Shown here piece by piece: positions 12,060-22,580 of a DNA stretch of 64,000 nt. Source of the stretch: Centroberyx gerrardi (taxonomy: Eukaryota; Chordata; Actinopteri; Beryciformes; Berycidae). The translations under genes were made by a program, and so were the position numbers. The number at the start of each line of letters is the position of its first letter. The first letter of the stretch is position 1. Under the pieces are notes generated by a model. It saw nothing but the letters and a program-made list of their open reading frames with translations. It was not told where the DNA came from and did not search any database. The DNA is taken from positions 3,526,121 through 3,590,120 of the forward strand of contig NC_136012.1 of assembly GCF_048128805.1 (NCBI RefSeq), written 5' to 3'.

Positions 12060-12870
12060 GGACGATTGTCGTACCTCAGACCTAGGAGGAACAATGCGGA
12101 TTCCGAGGGGTCATGGGAATTTGCTAATCCTGTCTATATGTGTTTTATGGATTTGGAAAAGGCTTATGACTGCATTCCCTTATGTATCCTGTGGGAGGTG
12201 TTACAGGAGTATGGGGTGTCGGGGTCACTGCTGCAAGCCATTTGGTCCTTGTACACTTGGAGCAAGAGCTGTGTTTGCATTCTTGGCATAAAGCCATGCA
12301 CTTTCAAGGTCGGCATTGGACTCTGACAAGGGTGCACCTTGTCCCCTCTCCTGTTAGTGATATTCATGGTTGGGATATCAAGGCGCACCTGAGGTGTGGA
12401 GAATGTCCGGTGCAGTGACATTGGGGAAGATCTCTGCTGTTTGCGGACAATGCCGTCCCTCTGTCTTGAATGGACCATGATCTCCAATGGGCACTGGAGT
12501 GGTTTGCAGTTGAGTGTGATGTCTGAGGCCATGGTCCTCTACAAAAAAACGTGGCTTGTCCCATCCAGGTGGGGGGGAGCAGCTGCCCCAAGTGGAGGAG
12601 TTCAGGTATCTTGGGGTCTTATCCACAAGTGAGGGTATGACGGATTGTGAGATTGGTTAGGTGCACTGGCTGCAGTAATGTGGGTGTTGTATCAGGCCGT
12701 GGTGGTGATCAAAGAGCTGAGCCACAAAGCAAAGCTCTCATTTTGTGGTTTTCTGGTCAATCTTTGTTTGACCCTCCCCTATGGTCACAAGCTGTGGGTA
12801 GTGACTGAGAAAATGATATCATGGACACAAGCAGCCAAAATTAGGTGTCTTTCTTTTGCTGAGGTAACTA
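12060..12870 (+). mobile_element. LINE reverse transcriptase remnant
   Basis: The frame 12,066-12,326 contains VYMCFMDLEKAYDCIPLCIL, the RT block with the first catalytic Asp, followed by LWEVLQEYGVSGSLLQAIW. This is typical of an abundant fish LINE group with the FMDLEKA(F/Y)D motif. Later frames give SEAMVLYKKTWLVP (about 12,515-12,560) and KELSHKAKLSFCGFLVNL followed by YGHKLWVVTEKM (about 12,710-12,810), matching the downstream half of the same protein. The YADD/FADD catalytic box is not recognisable. The copy is truncated at both ends with several frame changes. I/Nimb-like is my best guess for the clade. Confidence 0.6.
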
Positions 12871-12904
12871 GTGACTGTAATGGAATACATTTTTAAAGTA
12901 ATGC

Positions 12905-13110
12905 TCTCTCCCCTTCTTCAACAACCACCATCAAGGTGTCCTTGAGCAAGGCACTTAACTCCCAACTGCTCCAGTGCAGCTGCTCAGTGATCATCAGTAG
13001 AAGACTGTGGTTGTACTGGACAGCTCCCGCGAGGGAATGTATGGTGTTGCTGCGAAAGAGCAAGGAATTCAGGCAATTTGCACTGGATAAATAAAGATTA
13101 AAAAATGTAC
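12905..13110 (+). mobile_element. SINE-like or LINE-tail repeat
   Basis: This carries the fish-wide motif TGAGCAAGGCACTTAACTCC, then AACTGCTCCAGTGCAGCTGC, and ends GGATAAATAAAGATTAAA. That is the usual 3' region of a widespread teleost SINE/LINE-tail family. It follows the LINE fragment closely but may be a separate insertion. Confidence 0.5.
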
Positions 13111-13935
13111 GTTAGATGCCTATGACAGCTATGAAAACAGGGGAAGTTCTCCTTTAGTCCACTGCACTGTACATTACTGAAAATCTAACTTTTCAGAGAC
13201 AGAGGGTTTCTGGAGTAAGCTACACTGACAGTAAGCTTTAATCAGTATGGGGCTTGCAAGTCATTCTCTCTTGCTTCAGCTTTATAAATAGTTTGGAGCT
13301 GAGTAGTGGTGTTGTGGAAAAACTTCACAACTCAAAATTTGGCGTCAGATGTTTTTTTGTAACTTTAATTGAAATGTGGCATGTTCCTCAATATCTTGAA
13401 TAACTGTTATGACCCCATGCACCCCCTCAAAATTATATAATTTTAAAAATCCATGTCTATGACTAGTAACTCCTGCACAGCTGAACTTTTGAAGATACAA
13501 AGTTTTCATTCCTACTTTTCCAGTAGTTATATATTATTTCCAGTAACAAAAATGATTCATCATACCAATAGCTCCATGACCCTTGGACTAAAATTGGTTT
13601 TTAAGCCGCAGTGAAAGTCATGATCTTTCCTCTCCTCTCCTTTACTCCAGCAATGTTTTTAATCTTAAAAGTGAGTCCTCTCAGTGAGTGAACCCAGTTG
13701 AACCACTGTAATCCATTATACATCATTAGGAAATGCTAATAGTTACAGTCCGCAGCCAGAGATTTATGGAAAACCAAAATATAGAAAGAAAGAGAGTCTT
13801 TCTGTCTACCTTTCTGTCCGTCTGCCTGTGTTTGTCTGAGCGTTTGTATTTGTCCATCTGTTAGACTGTTTGTGCACATGTCTTTAAGTTTTTCTCTATG
13901 TTGATTTCTGACTGCATGCATGCACATGTTCATCG

Positions 13936-13937
<2 letters not shown>
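13111..13937. other. Intergenic DNA, no gene seen
   Basis: Unique-looking AT-rich sequence with no coding or RNA signal that I can recognise. Confidence 0.5.

Positions 13938-13987
<50 letters not shown>
13938..13987 (+). repeat. (TG)n microsatellite
   Basis: An uninterrupted TG run of about 25 units; a good polymorphic marker candidate. Confidence 0.95.
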
Positions 13988-13990
<3 letters not shown>

Positions 13991-14042
13991 CACTGCAGTC
14001 CAAGAGACCTCCACACTTACATAATCAGTTCAAAGTCTTGCA

Positions 14043-15240
14043 GTGCTTCTCTCTCTATATAAGCCAAGTTATCCCAAGCAGAGCACTTTAGGAGGAAATA
14101 GGCTTCTTGCGTTGCCAAATCTGCCTGCAGGAACAGGCTGTGGGAAAGAGAAGTTACTTGGTTTGGCAATGATGCTAAAACCAAGAAGTTTGGATGCCTG
14201 GAGTTGCCAGTTATTGGTTGAAGTAGGAGGAAAGGGCACTCCAGCTTTCCAGTTTGCGCTTCTCTGATTTACTGGGTATTTTTAGGTTATTTATTTACTT
14301 AACTTTATTTACTTACCCATATTTAACTGGGAAAGTTGACTAAGAGCACATTTTTTATTTAGAATAACCGTGTGGGGGAGCAGTTGCAGGGTTGAGGAAA
14401 GGTTAGATATATATACTGTAAATAAAAGCTGCCTTACACTGCTTAGCACAAGAGAACAAAATCACCTGTTGTGGTTAGAACATAAGTAGTGTTACTTTGC
14501 TGAAGTTCTATTTAAGTAGAGGTAACTGGCGTAAAAATAAAAGTAAAAGTAAATCGTAGCTCATTTAAAAGATACTCAGAGTAAAAATTACCGAGTTACT
14601 TTTTTACAAAAGGGAACATTGATGTGATGTTTTCCATGGATTTCTAAACAGCTGAGAGGATAGAGTTCAAACTAGATAATTTTAACTAGAATTTTTTTTT
14701 TTACAAAATAAAGTAAAGCCACACTATTCTCTTTTCTGCTGCCTGACCTTTCACTGCAAATGGCTCCACATTTGGCCAATTTATGACTGACCAGTTTCTG
14801 ATACAATACATATGGAGAGCCTACAAAATCTGTACCCTATAATGGATGTGATTTAAGTAAAAGTAAAATTACTGATTGCAAAAAATACTCAATTACCATG
14901 CTCATTCATACTCATTCCACCCTTGGGTATTGGTGGACAACTTGGTTTGCCTGTTATGCTAAAGGTACAGAAGGAGGCTAGGAAGTGCCTTGGAGTCTCA
15001 GTTTTGCTCCATGTTTCTGCAGCCAACAAGTCAAGTAAGTTTGTGAAGTTGCCAGTTATGCTAGAAATAGGAAGCCAGAATGTGTTTCCAGTTTTAGCAG
15101 GGAGAGGAGAAGCTGTTGGTGAAGTACTTTGGTTGTAGTAGTAAGACAATATAGATATGCTTTAGAGCACATGAGCTGGATTTAAACACTCAGGTACCAA
15201 GCATGCAAGGATGTCTCTAGGGTTGCCAGTTTTGCCGCAG
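14043..15240 (+). repeat. Degenerate GTTGCCAGTT repeat units with an embedded decayed element
   Basis: Related units recur: ACTTGGTTTGGCAATGATGC (14,157), GGAGTTGCCAGTTATTGG (14,201), ACTTGGTTTGCCTGTTATGC (14,940), GAAGTTGCCAGTTATGC (15,046) and GGGTTGCCAGTTTTGC (15,220). Between them, at about 14,480-14,930, lies AAGTAAAAGTA-type sequence typical of a common fish non-autonomous repeat. In one frame the units read LPVMLEV- or LLVEVGG-like, but no long frame exists, so I do not call a gene. Confidence 0.4.
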
Positions 15241-15461
15241 AGGACTTTGGCTTTGTTCAAAACTCTCATTTCTGATTTCACATACAGAACATGATCGATT
15301 TTGAACTTTCTTTTGACACACTTCAATGTGGTATCATTGAAACAAGTGATATTCATACCAAAGCATAGGCTGCATTCCACAAAGGAATCAAAAACAACAT
15401 CAAAGCACAGATTCTTGCAAAGTAACAAGGTATACCATTAAAATATAATACATGGACATAA

Positions 15462-15727
15462 ATTGTGAGCTTGGAGTTACAAGGTTATGTCTGGGTGGAG
15501 TTCAGTTCTGAGACATAGAGCATCAAAAATTTGACATCCAGCTGGCAAAAATATTATGTACTTTCTTTTTAAAATATTTAACCCAAAAATAGTTTTTAAA
15601 TTTTTTTTTTTTTTTAAAGAAATAACACCATAGAAGCATAAAGTAACATACAAACATCATTAATAACTCAATTTTGATAAAAAATCTGAAAAAGTCAGAT
15701 AGAACCTTATAATTCCAAGCTCACAAT
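15462..15727. mobile_element. MITE-like hairpin with about 23-bp inverted ends
   Basis: ATTGTGAGCTTGGAGTTAC at 15,462 is mirrored by the sequence ending at 15,727; 20 of 23 positions agree and weaker matching extends to about 36 bp. The 266-bp element is AT-rich with no coding capacity. Confidence 0.6.
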
Positions 15728-15789
15728 ATGGGTGCTTTCAATAGCAGCATTACTCCCTCTTTAACCCTATCTGTTGTTATTAGCTCGAT

Positions 15790-16440
15790 TATCACTTGAA
15801 GTTTCTATTCAGTACCTGTGTGGACACTCCAGTGAAGAAAGGAAGCAAGCTTCTTCTTGAAGTAGGAAGGCGAGACAGGCGAGGCTGCATGTCTCTGGAG
15901 CCTGAAGGCAGAGTTTTGTGGCAGCTTGTCAACTGCGGAGGACTTTGCAATGTTTTCCCTCTGTCACAACCGCTTTCAAGGACCGGACGAGACGGACCTT
16001 CAAAGATATTCTTTTGTCCCAGGGTGTTTCATGTGTGGCGCTGCGGTGTTTGAAGTGGGTACAAACAAAACTAAAGTGGGACTCTTGACTGTCAACCTGT
16101 TTGTTCTTTTGGTCCGTATCCGGCACATCTTGTTTTTTCATGAATTTACAAAACAAAATCACCAATTCGTTGTGCTTTTTTAAAATGTATTTTTACCTCG
16201 TAACGTGTGTCTTAATGATTTTCAGGTCCGACTCACTCAGCGCTCGCTTTTGTCCCTGGAGTGTCTCAAGTGTATAATGCATTGTTTGAAGAGGATACAA
16301 ACTAATATGAGGCTTCTACTCTCTCAAGATCTAAACGCTTGTGAAGAACGGAGCTGCATTTTGAGATATGAAGCAATAAAGACTTTTCCATCTTCAGAGC
16401 CTACTTTTCAAGAATGTATAGGCATACATCAATAAATGAC
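15790..16440 (+). repeat. Local duplication of a Cys-codon-rich segment
   Basis: The segment at about 16,010-16,075 (TTTTGTCCCAGGGTGTTTCA) and that at about 16,248-16,310 (TTTTGTCCCTGGAGTGTCTC) align over about 60 bp, including a shared GTTTGAAG..GGTACAAAC or GATACAAAC block. The spacing is about 240 bp. It may be decayed host or transposon sequence; no gene is called. Confidence 0.35.
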
Positions 16441-16494
16441 ACAACTTTTTCAACAGTTTTCAACTTTTCCACAATGTGCATTTATCAAACATTA

Positions 16495-17112
16495 ATACAC
16501 ACACACACACACACACATAAACACCATACTGTAACTCCATTCTAATGATGTCACATTTAAAACCTCAAAGGTTTTTTGAGGATGTACAAGGGAGATGTAC
16601 ATGTACATGTGAGAGAATTGTTCATTCCTAAGTAAAAGAATAAATCTATCGTACCATTTCATGTCCCGCTCGCTTTGAACATCTATCAAAGGCCTTCCAT
16701 TTTGAATCAGATCATAAAAACTGTGCGTGAGTGAGAGAGAGAGAGAGAGAGAGAGAGTAAAGATCCTCTGCCTGTGCTGCCTACATACATGAGACTATCT
16801 TTTTGTTTGTGTGACTTTTGCTTTTGAAATTGAAAAAATCTGCCATGATGGAATTTGATGGATTGCGAGCGTTGCTTTGGCCATTGCACGTGACCCATGA
16901 TTGAAAGACATTTACATGGAAATGAATTGTATACGGTAATCAACCTGGCATTTATGTAATCGCGGCTTGGCTGGCGAAACATCCTTTACTTTCACTCGAT
17001 GTCACGGCTCTCATCTGCATCCATTTTTCACCCACCAATTTTGTGCCTGTTTTGCATACAGCTAGCTTCATTTGGTGGCACTGAATGGCCTGTTGTGAAA
17101 CCAACCCATCCT
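16495..17112. other. Intergenic DNA with (CA)n and (GA)n
   Basis: (CA)n at 16,495-16,518 and (GA)n at 16,732-16,757. Nothing else recognised. Confidence 0.6.
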
Positions 17113-19771
17113 AGTCAAGTCAAGTCAATTTTATTTGTATAGCACATTTCATACACAGGTAAGTTCAACGTGCTTCACATAAAAAGGCAAAATAGTGATA
17201 GAATACACACATATATAAAATACTCCACATAAATAAAATAACCTTTCAGCCACACATACAAACACACACACACATACATAAAATACAGCTTTTTATAACC
17301 CCTGTCCTATTCATATAACAGCACTCACACACAGACTACAGCAGACGCACACAAAGGCATACACACACTAACTACCAAAAGCCTGAGAAAAAAGCAATGT
17401 TTTAAGACGGCTTTTAAAAGAGGATACAGTTGTAGCAGATCTCAGGTCATCAGGTAGTTTGTTCCAGAGAACAGCACCATAGTGACTAAATGCACCTTCA
17501 CCTGATTAAGTACATTTAGGAGACACATGCCTGATGATCTGAGGGATCTGATTGGTTTACAGCCAGTGACCAGGTCGGAAATGTTTTTAGGAGCTATACC
17601 ATTTAGGGCCTTGTAAACAAGCAGTAATACTTTGAAATCAATTCTATACTGTACCGGGAGCCAGTGAAGTGTTCTCAGTACAGGAGTAATGTGTTCTATT
17701 TTCCTAGTCCCAGTTAGCACTCTGGCTGCAGCATTCTGGATGAGCTGGAGCCTACCTACTGTCTTTTTGGGAAGTCCTGCAAAAAGGGCATTACAGTAAT
17801 CTAATCTGCTGGAAATGAATGCATGGACCAGTTTTTCAGAGTCAGACTGGGACAGGAAGCTCCTAAGTTTGGAAATGTTTTTTAAATGGTAAAAGGCTGT
17901 CTTTGTAATATTGGTGATGTGATGCTGGAAGTTAAGACTGGCATCCATAATAACACCCATGACATGTGCTTTAGAGACAATGATGACAACATGGATAGGA
18001 TCTCCTGCCTTTGTGCTTTAGGGCCTACTACCAGGATCTCAGTCTTTTCTTTGTTAAGCTGTAGGAAGTTTTGAGACATCCAGTGGTTGATGTCATCAAT
18101 GCATCTGACAAGTTCATTTACTGGACTAAGGTTGTCTAGGGAAAGTGAGACGTACAGCTGTGTATCATCAGCATAGGAATGGTAGGATACATTGTGATTC
18201 CTTAAGATGGTACCAAGAGGGAGCATGTATAGATTGAACAGCAGTGGACCAAGAACTGACCCTTGTGGGACCCCACAGAAAATGTTGACTTCTTCAGATG
18301 TGAAATTGCCAAGAGTTACAGAGAAAGTCCTTCCTTTTAAATATGATGAGAACCATTGAAGAACAGGTCCAGATAAGCCAATACAGTTTTCAAGTCTATT
18401 TAGTAGAATGTCATGATCAACAGTGTCAAAAGCGGCACTCAGGTCTAACAATACTAGAATAGAAAGTTTGTTTGAATCGCTGTTAATCTTAAGATCATTA
18501 GCTACTTTGACAAGAGCAGTTTCAGTGCTATGATTAACTCTAAAACCCGACTGGTACACATCATACAGGTTGTGGAGGGATAGATAACTGTGCAGTTGTT
18601 TGCAGACAACCTTTTCAAGGATTTTACTAATGACAGGAAGGTTGGAGATTGGTCTATAGTTGCTAGTCATGGATGAGTCTAGATTACTCGTTTTCAGTAA
18701 GGGAGTGACAACAGCACGTTTGAGAGAAGTGGGGAAAACACCAGACTGTAGGGAGGGATTAATAATATGCAATAGATCATCTGATAGGCAGTGAAAGACA
18801 CATTTAAACAGTTTTGTGGGAATAGGGTCAAGAGAACAGGTTGAAGACTTAAGCTGCTGGATCACCTCGTCAAGATCACTGGAGTTAATGGGTGAAAAAT
18901 TACACATAGTACCCAGGGTGGTACGCTGATGTGAGGGGACAGAAAGGTTAGATTCGCCTTCGCGTAAGATTAAAGTATTATTTCTGATACTGGAGATTTT
19001 TTCTTGGAAGTAAGTGGCAAACTCATTACATTTACCTGAAGAGAGGAGTTCAGCAGGAATTGATCTGGTGGGATTTATCAGTTTATCAATTGTGGAGAAC
19101 AAAAAGCGAGCATTATTTTTATTATCATTTATCATTTGAGAGATGTAATACTGTCTTGCAATTTTAATTTCTTTGTTATAGCGGTTAAGTGCATTTTTAT
19201 AGATTTCATAATCTACCTGCAGCTTGGTCTTTCGCCATTTACGTTCTGCCCTTTGGCAGGATCTTTTTAGCATCCTCACTCTTTCCCCATTTCTCCAAGG
19301 AGCTTTAGGTTTTCCAGTGGTCTGTTTAGTTCTAATGGGAGCAATGCTGTCGATGATCTGACTTACAACAGAGTTGAAGTTGTCCATCATGTCATCACAT
19401 GATGACATGGTGGGCAGTGTATGCGTTGCGTATTCACAAATAAACATATCAGGTGTATTAGCATGGATAAAACGCTTATCTATGAATCTGACTACATTGT
19501 CATGTTTGGGTACCCAGGTCATATTAAAAAAGATGCAAAAATGGTCTGAAATTGCAACATCCAAAATGTCAGTTACTGTTATATTGAGGCCTTTAGAGAT
19601 AACCAGGTTGAGGGTGTGCCCTTGTTTATGTGTGGGCCCTGTAACATGCTGTGAAAATTCAAATGTTTCTAGCACATTAAGAAAGTGTTTTGTATCTGAG
19701 TTAGTGGGATTGTCAATATGAATGTTGAAGTCACCGGAGATGACAATGCAGTCATAGTCAATGGAAATGGA
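17113..19771 (-). mobile_element. L2-type LINE, 5'-truncated, RT nearly complete
   Basis: On the minus strand the frame from about 19,770 to 17,960 begins inside the APE-type endonuclease domain (CIVISGDFNIHIDNP) and runs through a full reverse transcriptase. RT blocks include [69 protein letters not shown] and the catalytic YADDTQLYVSL. The last part (MGVIMDASLNFQHHI to the end) lies in another frame from about 17,960 down to 17,442, so a single frameshift near 17,965 separates RT from its C-terminus. The 3' end carries GCTATACAAATAAAATTGAC and a TTGAC-type microsatellite tail at 17,113-17,135, as in fish L2 elements. The 5' end is cut inside the endonuclease and joins a short repeat at 19,772. 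Apart from truncation and that frameshift it is well kept, so it is fairly young. Confidence 0.88.
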
Positions 19772-19837
19772 AAGTCCTCCAACCCATACGACCACATAGG
19801 TCGTTTGTTCCTACCCTCTAATACGACCCACAGGAGC
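19772..19837 (-). repeat. 66-bp repeat shared with 51,574-51,639
   Basis: This stretch is the reverse complement of 51,574-51,639 with no difference that I could see. It contains the hairpin ACGACCACATAGGTCGT. It abuts the truncated 5' end of the L2 LINE. It probably belongs to a short DNA element. Confidence 0.75.
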
Positions 19838-20094
19838 GCTTCCTAAATTAGCGCCCCTGCCGGCGGCAGGAGATGGCTACGTTGGTCTGCGTCCATGTCA
19901 CGTGACTGTCAAGTTTCTCTCTGTGGCGAAAAAAATAAATGGCTGACATTCCTTTTATTCTCAGTGGAAAATGCAATATTTTAAGATAGTTTCGGCATTA
20001 AAATGCGTTTTGATAACATTTCTAGCGAGAAATGTGCATTTTATTTTCATAATCTTCATTTAGTGAATGTATATGATGTGTAGTTTATTAGTTA
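19838..20094. other. Intergenic DNA, no gene seen
   Basis: It includes GCGCCCCTGCCGGCGGCAGG near 19,850-19,870, which is unusually GC-rich for the area. It may be the rest of the short element beside it. Confidence 0.35.
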
Positions 20095-20098
20095 TTAC

Positions 20099-20303
20099 TG
20101 TAGCAGAACCAGGTCTCCACAGCTCCAAATGGACCCTTGAGTAACATTCTTTCCCAGGAACAAAAATGACCCTTCACCTTTAAAGCTACAAAAGTGTCAC
20201 CTTGACGCTAACCAAGACTAAGGGGGGATCTCCTCCACCAATCAGACAACTCTTCCCCCATTTACAGGTCTTATCTACGAGCCACATCGGACTGCAGGCC
20301 CGG

Positions 20304-20349
<46 letters not shown>

Positions 20350-22512
20350 CCTGCCTCTGATAAAGCTCTGGGCCAGAGAGAGTTGGACGAACAGAAATTC
20401 ATTGGAATGTTGCCAAAATCAGGAGAAATCCTTGATAAAGACTCATGAAACTTTGGTTATTACATTGTGATGGATCCTAATGTATATAATTTTATGTCTA
20501 ACTGCCATGATTTATATAAGAGTCATTTGCATTATTCAATTTCCTCATCTTTACATGGGTTTAGATAGTCATGTTTGATATTAAAGTGTTCAGGAATTTG
20601 TGTTGAGTTTAATAATGTGAATGTTATGACGGTAAAACAATTCTGTATCATGTTACCAAATGGATCAGGAATTGTTTCTCCTTTTTCTGTAGTCCTGTAG
20701 GAACTCCCATCGTTCTGGAGAGAAAGGGCCATAAAAATTGTAAATCCATAAATTCCTTTAATTCTTGGTTTAGTTCTCTCCTTTTTCCTCTACTTTGTAT
20801 CTCCTAATGTCCCCAATGAGTTTAGAATTGTGTGAAGTATATACTAAATTGGTTAATCTTATATGCTTAGGTATTTTAATTATCATCACAATAGTTAAGG
20901 TCTAGTTAAATTTATCCATTCTGGTCCTAACTCGATAATTATGTTCTATTTCATTGGTTCTATATCAATCACCAAAGTTACTAGGTATTTGTGATCTCAA
21001 TATTAAGATTATAGAGTACGTATCTAAGCTATTCTGCTAAAACCACTCAGTTTACAGCAAAGTTTGAACAAGTGAAAGTTTTATTGTTTAATCATGTTTC
21101 ATGTAATTGGTTTATGCAACCCATAAGTGTTTGTTTACATGGTTCATTATGTTCACCGATTGACAACAGTAATTGGTTGAGTATGTAAAATCCAAACGCG
21201 TTATTCTAAATCTTTATCATTACTAGTTACTGAAGTAGTTGAGAGAGATATCCTCATGTGTCTTTCCGTTTTATGAAGGGCGTCGGCAGTCCCTAGAACA
21301 AAGGAAGATAGGCGGAAACTCCAAAACCATGCTAAGTCTCTAAACCCCGCCTTAGAATCTGGAAACCCTTTAAAAGCTCTTGACTCTTTGCCAGCTGCGC
21401 GCTTCATGCCCCGAGCTTCATGCCCTGAGCTTCATGCCGGAAGCCATGATGCCGTCACCAACTCAAAGACTGACAAGCCAAGTCTTAACGCGAGCGTAGA
21501 TTCAGATCTCGACGCCTGTAACTACTCTTTGTCACTAATGTGACCCTGTTTTTCAAGCCCTTCATACTACGACGGTGAGCCTTGCTGAACCGCGAAGACT
21601 GTTACAAAGTTATTTTAAGAACGAGTTATTAATCCGTCAATTAGTAAAAGTTAGAGAAGTCAGAAGCTACAGTCAACTCTCTCAGCTGACCAATCACGAG
21701 CCTGCCGTTCGCCTCCTGGTCCATCCGCCCGGAGTCCAGTCGACAGCAGAAAGCCAGTCGCAGGACATCCACCTGAAAGAGTGTCTTTTTTCAAGACCCG
21801 CTCCAACTCCATCGTTTGCCGTTGCCAGGCGACCCGACTATTGCCGAGCTTACCAGACTCGCTGATCTTCGGGAAACCTGCTTCCACATGGTCGAAACCT
21901 CACGATGGACCACCGGCAAGTAAGGCTGAAACACTTCCATGTCTTTCTGCTGAGAGTTGATGCAAAAGCTTTACTAAAATTATCACTTAACCCAATCAAG
22001 AAAGGTAGTATAGTCTGAGTTATTCCTTAGGACGACCCGTCTCGTTCCTCCGGTTTATAGACAAAAAATTTAATTCCAATGTTTCTATCCTTCTCATTTT
22101 ATTTTCACTTCATTCTCCTTTTATTTTATTTCATTCTCATTTCATGAGTCAACCTATAGTTTAGTGTTTTATTCTGGTTTATCATCTGTCCAGTTACCAT
22201 ACGTTTTCCCGTTTCATGGCTACATGTTTGTTTGTTGTTTGTTTGTCTAGTAGGTAGTTAATAAATATATTCATTCATTATAAAGTCATTGTTCTGTGTT
22301 TCCTTGTCTACAGAGAAAAGCAATCCCTGAACTGAAAAGATCTCATGATCTTTAGATTGAGGACTGATTAGTATAGCCAAGTAAAGGTCTGTTTTTCCTT
22401 CATCTATGAAGGTGGTGCCCCTACGAGTGTAATTCGATATCTTGATGAAAGTTTCATATTTCCATACCTTTACTAAATTCTAAATTCGATATTTTCGACT
22501 CTACACGCTACA
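20099..22512 (+). mobile_element. Probable 2.4-kb solo LTR fossil
   Basis: The segment runs from TGTAGC (20,099) to GCTACA (22,507-22,512), the TG...CA ends of an LTR, and is flanked on both sides by TTAC (20,095-20,098 and 22,513-22,516), which fits a target duplication. Inside are promoter-like TTTAAAAG near 21,370 and a polyadenylation-like AATAAA near 22,260 followed by TG-rich sequence, in the order expected of U3-R-U5. A (CA)n tract lies at 20,308-20,348. No retroviral genes are seen in it or beside it, so it would be a solo LTR. The family is unknown; unusually long for an LTR, so an alternative is another TG...CA-ended repeat. Confidence 0.5.
20308..20348 (+). repeat. (CA)n microsatellite inside LTR-like element
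   Basis: About 20 uninterrupted CA units. Confidence 0.9.
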
Positions 22513-22580
22513 TTACGAAGATTAATTCAGGCTTTCTATCATTGCTATGGTGGTTGCTATGCACGCTGCTATCGCTGAAA

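Noticed and set aside
12182-12632. Frames on both strands inside the LINE remnant
   Set aside because: Shadows of the degraded RT in other frames.
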